A stretch of DNA of 64,000 nucleotides, from assembly GCF_002967715.1 (NCBI RefSeq), contig NZ_PUIA01000085.1, positions 202,374-266,373 on the forward strand, written 5' to 3'. Shown one piece after another: positions 61,452 to 64,000 of this stretch (its first letter is position 1; each line of letters opens with the position of its first letter). The notes under the pieces are model-generated. The model did no database searches. It was not told the DNA's origin and was given only the letters and a program-made list of their open reading frames with translations. The stretch is from Blastopirellula marina (GTDB taxonomy: Bacteria; Planctomycetota; Planctomycetia; Pirellulales; Pirellulaceae). The translations under genes were made by a program, and so were the position numbers.

Positions 61452-61461
61452 AAGTCCGCTT
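61452..61461. repeat. Target-site duplication, right copy
   Basis: Exact copy of AAGTCCGCTT at the right end of the MITE-like element. The sequence after it (AGGCGTGCGAACC) continues the interrupted unit, as seen at 63698-63710. Confidence 0.85.
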
Positions 61462-61474
61462 AGGCGTGCGAACC

Positions 61475-61500
61475 ACTCCTGTCCCGTCGCCCCTCCGTTA
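61475..61500. repeat. Dispersed palindromic repeat, half copy
   Basis: Only the left arm is present (TCCTGTCCCGTCGCCCCTCC), followed by unrelated AT-rich sequence. It starts about 13 bp after the right target duplication. Confidence 0.6.
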
Positions 61501-61867
61501 TAGCCTTTATATTTTAACAATTAACGCACGCTTTTCTCTTTAGTCGTGCGGCATGCGTGGCGCTTCCGCCAACTCTTGAAGGCCTTTGCTTCCCTGCGCT
61601 AATACCATGAAAGAATGGTATTAGATCTATTTCCATCCCCTAAAACCGACAGAGTAAACACGCAAGAATTTCCTTGTTGTTATTTACATACTTTTTTACT
61701 TATCACATTGAAGCGAAAAGCACTCATTACCCCTGTGTTTAGGGTGAATCGCGGGAATTCGCAGGTTTACGCCGCTCTAACTCATATCTATCATGGCACG
61801 TAGCAATAATATTCAATGTTGCATAGTTTTTTTGTCTCTTTTCGTCATTATTGGTTTCGGAGCTCTT
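61501..61867. other. AT-rich upstream region of the DUF1559 gene
   Basis: About 370 bp, visibly AT-richer than the neighbouring genes. It probably holds the promoter of the DUF1559 gene, but I could not choose one pair of boxes. An in-frame ATG at 61793 would extend the DUF1559 protein by 25 residues. Confidence 0.4.
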
Positions 61868-62929
61868 ATGTTGTCACAGCAGCCGCGCCGTGGAATCATG
61901 CCAGCGATCCCGCAGCACGTTCGTGTTCGAGGTGCTTTTACGTTAGTGGAATTATTGGTGGTTATCGCCATCATCGGTGTGTTGATCGCGCTGCTATTGC
62001 CTGCCGTTCAACAGGCCCGCGAAGCAGCGCGTCGCATGCAGTGCACCAATAACCTCAAGCAACTGGGGCTGGCGATGCACAATTTTCACGACACCTACGG
62101 CAAGTTGCCGCCGATGAGCCACGAAGACTTCGGCAACGACAACACTCAGGCCAACTGGGGCTGGGCGATGCTGGTGATGCCGCAAATGGAACTAGGCAAC
62201 GTGGTCGAACAGCTCGACCCAACGCAAGGCACCAGCGTCAGCCGTAACTGGCCGCAAAAGACCAGCGGCAACACGCTGCATGGTGCCGTGGCAAACACCA
62301 ATCTGCTTAAGATTCTGCAAACCCCGATCGATGCGTTCATGTGCCCTTCAACGGCTGGCCCCGAACTGAACGAATCGAAGCCAGTTCCCTACGATAGCGG
62401 CAACGGCACCACCTACCTGGCTCGTTCTGATTACATTGTCGTAAATGACAAAGACATGATTTACCGCGGTTCGTCGACCGACCATCCTGACGGATGCTTT
62501 ATTTGGAGCCGTTACAGCCCCGTCGTCAACTTCGCCAACATCACCGATGGTCTTTCCAACACGCTGTTGGTTGGCGAACGGTGTTACCAACTCGGTGGCG
62601 AACTCATCGGTAGTGGCGTCGTCTTTGGCCATGCCGGCAACGACGATGGCGCTCACTCGACCAAGGGTGTCCAGATGGGATACTTCTATGTTGGCGGTGC
62701 CACGAATTACCCGATCAACTCCACGGTCAGCAACGCCGACAACGCTCATCGTCAAGGATTCGCTTCGAATCACCCTGGCGGGGCGAACTTTGTCTTAGGA
62801 GACGGCTCGGTTCGCTTCATCCCGGAAACGATCGACCACAATCCCGATGGTGGCAACAACGATGTCCCCAACAGCACCCTGGAACGTTTGGTTCAAAAGG
62901 ACGACGGCCAGGTTGTCGGTTCGTTCTAA
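61868..62929 (+). CDS. DUF1559 protein with pilin-type N-terminus
   Basis: The 353-residue protein (ATG 61868, GGAG 5 nt upstream) has the prepilin-type motif [20 protein letters not shown], cleaved after Gly by a prepilin peptidase. [20 protein letters not shown] and the C-terminal [15 protein letters not shown] then follow, the signatures of DUF1559. This family is greatly expanded in planctomycetes, and its members are thought to form pseudopilin-like surface proteins. The gene pairs with the lipoprotein gene downstream, a common arrangement there. Confidence 0.92.
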   Translation: MLSQQPRRGIMPAIPQHVRVRGAFTLVELLVVIAIIGVLIALLLPAVQQAREAARRMQCTNNLKQLGLAMHNFHDTYGKLPPMSHEDFGNDNTQANWGWAMLVMPQMELGNVVEQLDPTQGTSVSRNWPQKTSGNTLHGAVANTNLLKILQTPIDAFMCPSTAGPELNESKPVPYDSGNGTTYLARSDYIVVNDKDMIYRGSSTDHPDGCFIWSRYSPVVNFANITDGLSNTLLVGERCYQLGGELIGSGVVFGHAGNDDGAHSTKGVQMGYFYVGGATNYPINSTVSNADNAHRQGFASNHPGGANFVLGDGSVRFIPETIDHNPDGGNNDVPNSTLERLVQKDDGQVVGSF

Positions 62930-62950
62930 ATTCTCTGTTTCCGAAAACCA

Positions 62951-63000
62951 TAAGGCTCACCTGCCAGGCATTGCCCAGTGGTGAGCCTTACTGACTTTTG
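62951..63000 (+). terminator. Hairpin between the DUF1559 and lipoprotein genes
   Basis: TAAGGCTCACC (62951-62961) pairs perfectly with GGTGAGCCTTA (62990-63000) around a 28-nt loop, 21 bp after the DUF1559 stop. CTGACTTTTG follows. It could be a partial terminator that lowers expression of the second gene, or an RNA-stabilising structure. Confidence 0.6.
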
Positions 63001-63031
63001 ACTCCCTCCCCCACCTTCGGAATTCGAGACG

Positions 63032-63469
63032 ATGAAGCATCTTGCACTTTCCTTCAGCATCTGCGGACTATTGCTTTGCGCCGTTGGGTGCCAATTCAGC
63101 AGCAGCGAGTACGGCCACGTCACCGGCGTTGTGAACATCAACGGCCAGCCGGTAGAGAAAGCCGTTGTCACGTTCGTTCCCGTCGAAGGAGGTCGTGCTG
63201 CCATGGCGATCACCCAATCGGACGGTTCCTACGAATTGAACTACACCCCTGGCGTAAAGGGGGCCAAGCTAGGTGAAAACCGCGTGCGACTGTCGACCTA
63301 CATCGAGCCATCGATTAACGACAATCGCGTTGTCGATAAAGGGACGCCGGAGCGATTCCCCCCCAAATTCTCCGGAGGCGAAGAGGTCGTCGTCACGGTG
63401 AAATCAGGCAACAACGTCTTTGAATTCGACGCGGAAGCCGATCGAGACGACTACCCAAGCCGCCGTTAA
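63032..63469 (+). CDS. Lipoprotein with carboxypeptidase-regulatory-like fold
   Basis: The 145-residue protein has a type II signal peptide with lipobox CAVGC (Cys20). The mature part follows the CarboxypepD_reg-like beta-sandwich (GHVTGVVNINGQPVEKAVVTF, then ITQSDGSYELNYTPG). Such lipoproteins commonly follow DUF1559 genes in planctomycetes. The role is unknown and may be structural. The mature C-terminus is charged (DRDDYPSRR). Confidence 0.85.
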   Translation: MKHLALSFSICGLLLCAVGCQFSSSEYGHVTGVVNINGQPVEKAVVTFVPVEGGRAAMAITQSDGSYELNYTPGVKGAKLGENRVRLSTYIEPSINDNRVVDKGTPERFPPKFSGGEEVVVTVKSGNNVFEFDAEADRDDYPSRR

Positions 63470-63596
63470 ACCCTACGCGCCGAAAACCGATCGTCGAGTC
63501 GTCCTCCCAGCCAAAGGACGACCCACAAACGACAGATCATCTCACCAAGCACGCAACCAATTCCGTTCCCCAAGCCCAACGGTATCTATCACCTCC

Positions 63597-63642
63597 AGTC
63601 CCCTCGCCCCTCCGGCGAGAGGGCTAGGATGAGGGTCGAACC
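63597..63642. repeat. Dispersed palindromic repeat, copy 6
   Basis: The core TCCCCTCGCCCCTCC is followed by GGCGAGAGGGCTAGGATGAGGGTCGAACC. The unit continues through 63710 and matches 61211-61300 plus 61452-61474 over about 100 bp. Confidence 0.7.
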
Positions 63643-63680
63643 AGGTAACAACTCACCAACAACCCCAATCCAACGGGTGC

Positions 63681-63704
63681 CACGCCCAAGTCCGCTTGGG
63701 CGTG
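63681..63704. repeat. Uninterrupted palindromic target site of the MITE
   Basis: CACGCCCAAG (63681-63690) and CTTGGGCGTG (63695-63704) form a perfect 10-bp stem around TCCG. The left flank (AATCCAACGGGTGC) and right flank (CGAACC) match those of the MITE at 61.3 kb, so this is the empty form of the site. Confidence 0.8.
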
Positions 63705-64000
63705 CGAACCAGGTACCCGCTCTCTCACATTCCAAGAGAAAGACCATCCGCGTAATCTGCGGTTAAACTCCTTCCTCATCGCGCGTCCTCTTTTCTAGTT
63801 ACAAACCGACTTTCTCGCTCGTTTTCCTCTAAATAAAAACTTCCCAAAATCATTCCAACAAGCCTGTACATGAGTACACACAGGCAGGTATCTTATATCT
63901 CACAAGCGGCAAAGACCTCCGCAAACAAGATCTCTCACGGCCGACCAGCGAGACGAATTTCTTCCGTCGCTTGAGTCAGGCCACACTCCAATCTCCCGGG

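Larger units (their letters stand above)
63470..64000. other. Intergenic region to the window edge
   Basis: About 530 bp with no supportable gene. It contains the last palindromic repeat and the uninterrupted MITE target site. Near 63870-63890 there is GCCTGT and ACAGGC separated by 12 nt, a weak dyad. The next gene probably starts beyond the window. Confidence 0.5.

Noticed and set aside
39957..63704. CRISPR array as an explanation of the repeated palindromes
   Set aside because: The copies are kilobases apart, vary in sequence, and have no regular spacers or cas genes nearby.

Overview
This 64 kb window looks like a chromosomal segment of a planctomycete, most likely a Pirellulaceae member of the Blastopirellula/Bremerella type. 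That placement is an inference. It rests on a DUF1559 protein with a pilin-type N-terminus followed by a small lipoprotein (61.9-63.5 kb), many secreted proteins of unknown function, a divergent Nramp-like carrier, and small operons on both strands. No phylogenetic marker was aligned.

Left accessory region (1-10.65 kb). It opens with the 3' end of a helix-turn-helix gene. A histidine kinase with an ABC-substrate-binding-like sensor follows, with a FixJ-like regulator and a stand-alone receiver. Next is a GC-rich arylsulfatase gene flanked by two short signal-peptide ORFs that look like remnants. The stretch then holds a possible ssrA 3'-end/terminator relic, a 689-residue protein combining a PD-(D/E)XK-like core with a SEC-C zinc motif, and a decayed serine-recombinase gene that runs into tRNA-Asn(GTT). 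It reads as integrated and partly decayed DNA next to a tRNA gene.

Core region 1 (10.7-27.6 kb). This holds an RsbW/RsbV-type anti-sigma kinase and STAS antagonist pair, secreted or membrane proteins of unknown function, a CheY-like receiver, a 1282-residue LplT-PlsC-Aas fusion for lysophospholipid recycling, tRNA-Leu(TAG), a HAD phosphatase, a nucleotidyltransferase-like protein, a small lipoprotein, the Nramp-like carrier and a GT4 glycosyltransferase.

Core region 2 (27.7-42.0 kb). A tightly coupled double-strand-break repair operon encodes AddB-like nuclease, AddA-like helicase-nuclease, Mre11/SbcD-like nuclease and SbcC/YhaN-like ATPase. A gamma-glutamylcyclotransferase-fold gene follows, then a convergent WYL regulator, a short UvrC and an ArsR-family regulator.

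Core region 3 (42.5-64 kb). It carries a complete oligopeptide ABC operon (SBP, two permeases, two ATPases), an M20 amidohydrolase with a coupled membrane protein, RdgB, a secreted protein with two SPOR-like units, CheV, a TMTC-like TPR membrane protein, MtaB, ClpS, an M20 dipeptidase, SerS, and the DUF1559/lipoprotein pair. Several intergenic spaces carry a GC-rich palindromic repeat. One copy is interrupted by a 151-bp MITE-like element with 20-bp inverted ends and a 10-bp target duplication, and an uninterrupted copy of the same site lies at 63.69 kb. No CRISPR array or complete insertion sequence was seen.
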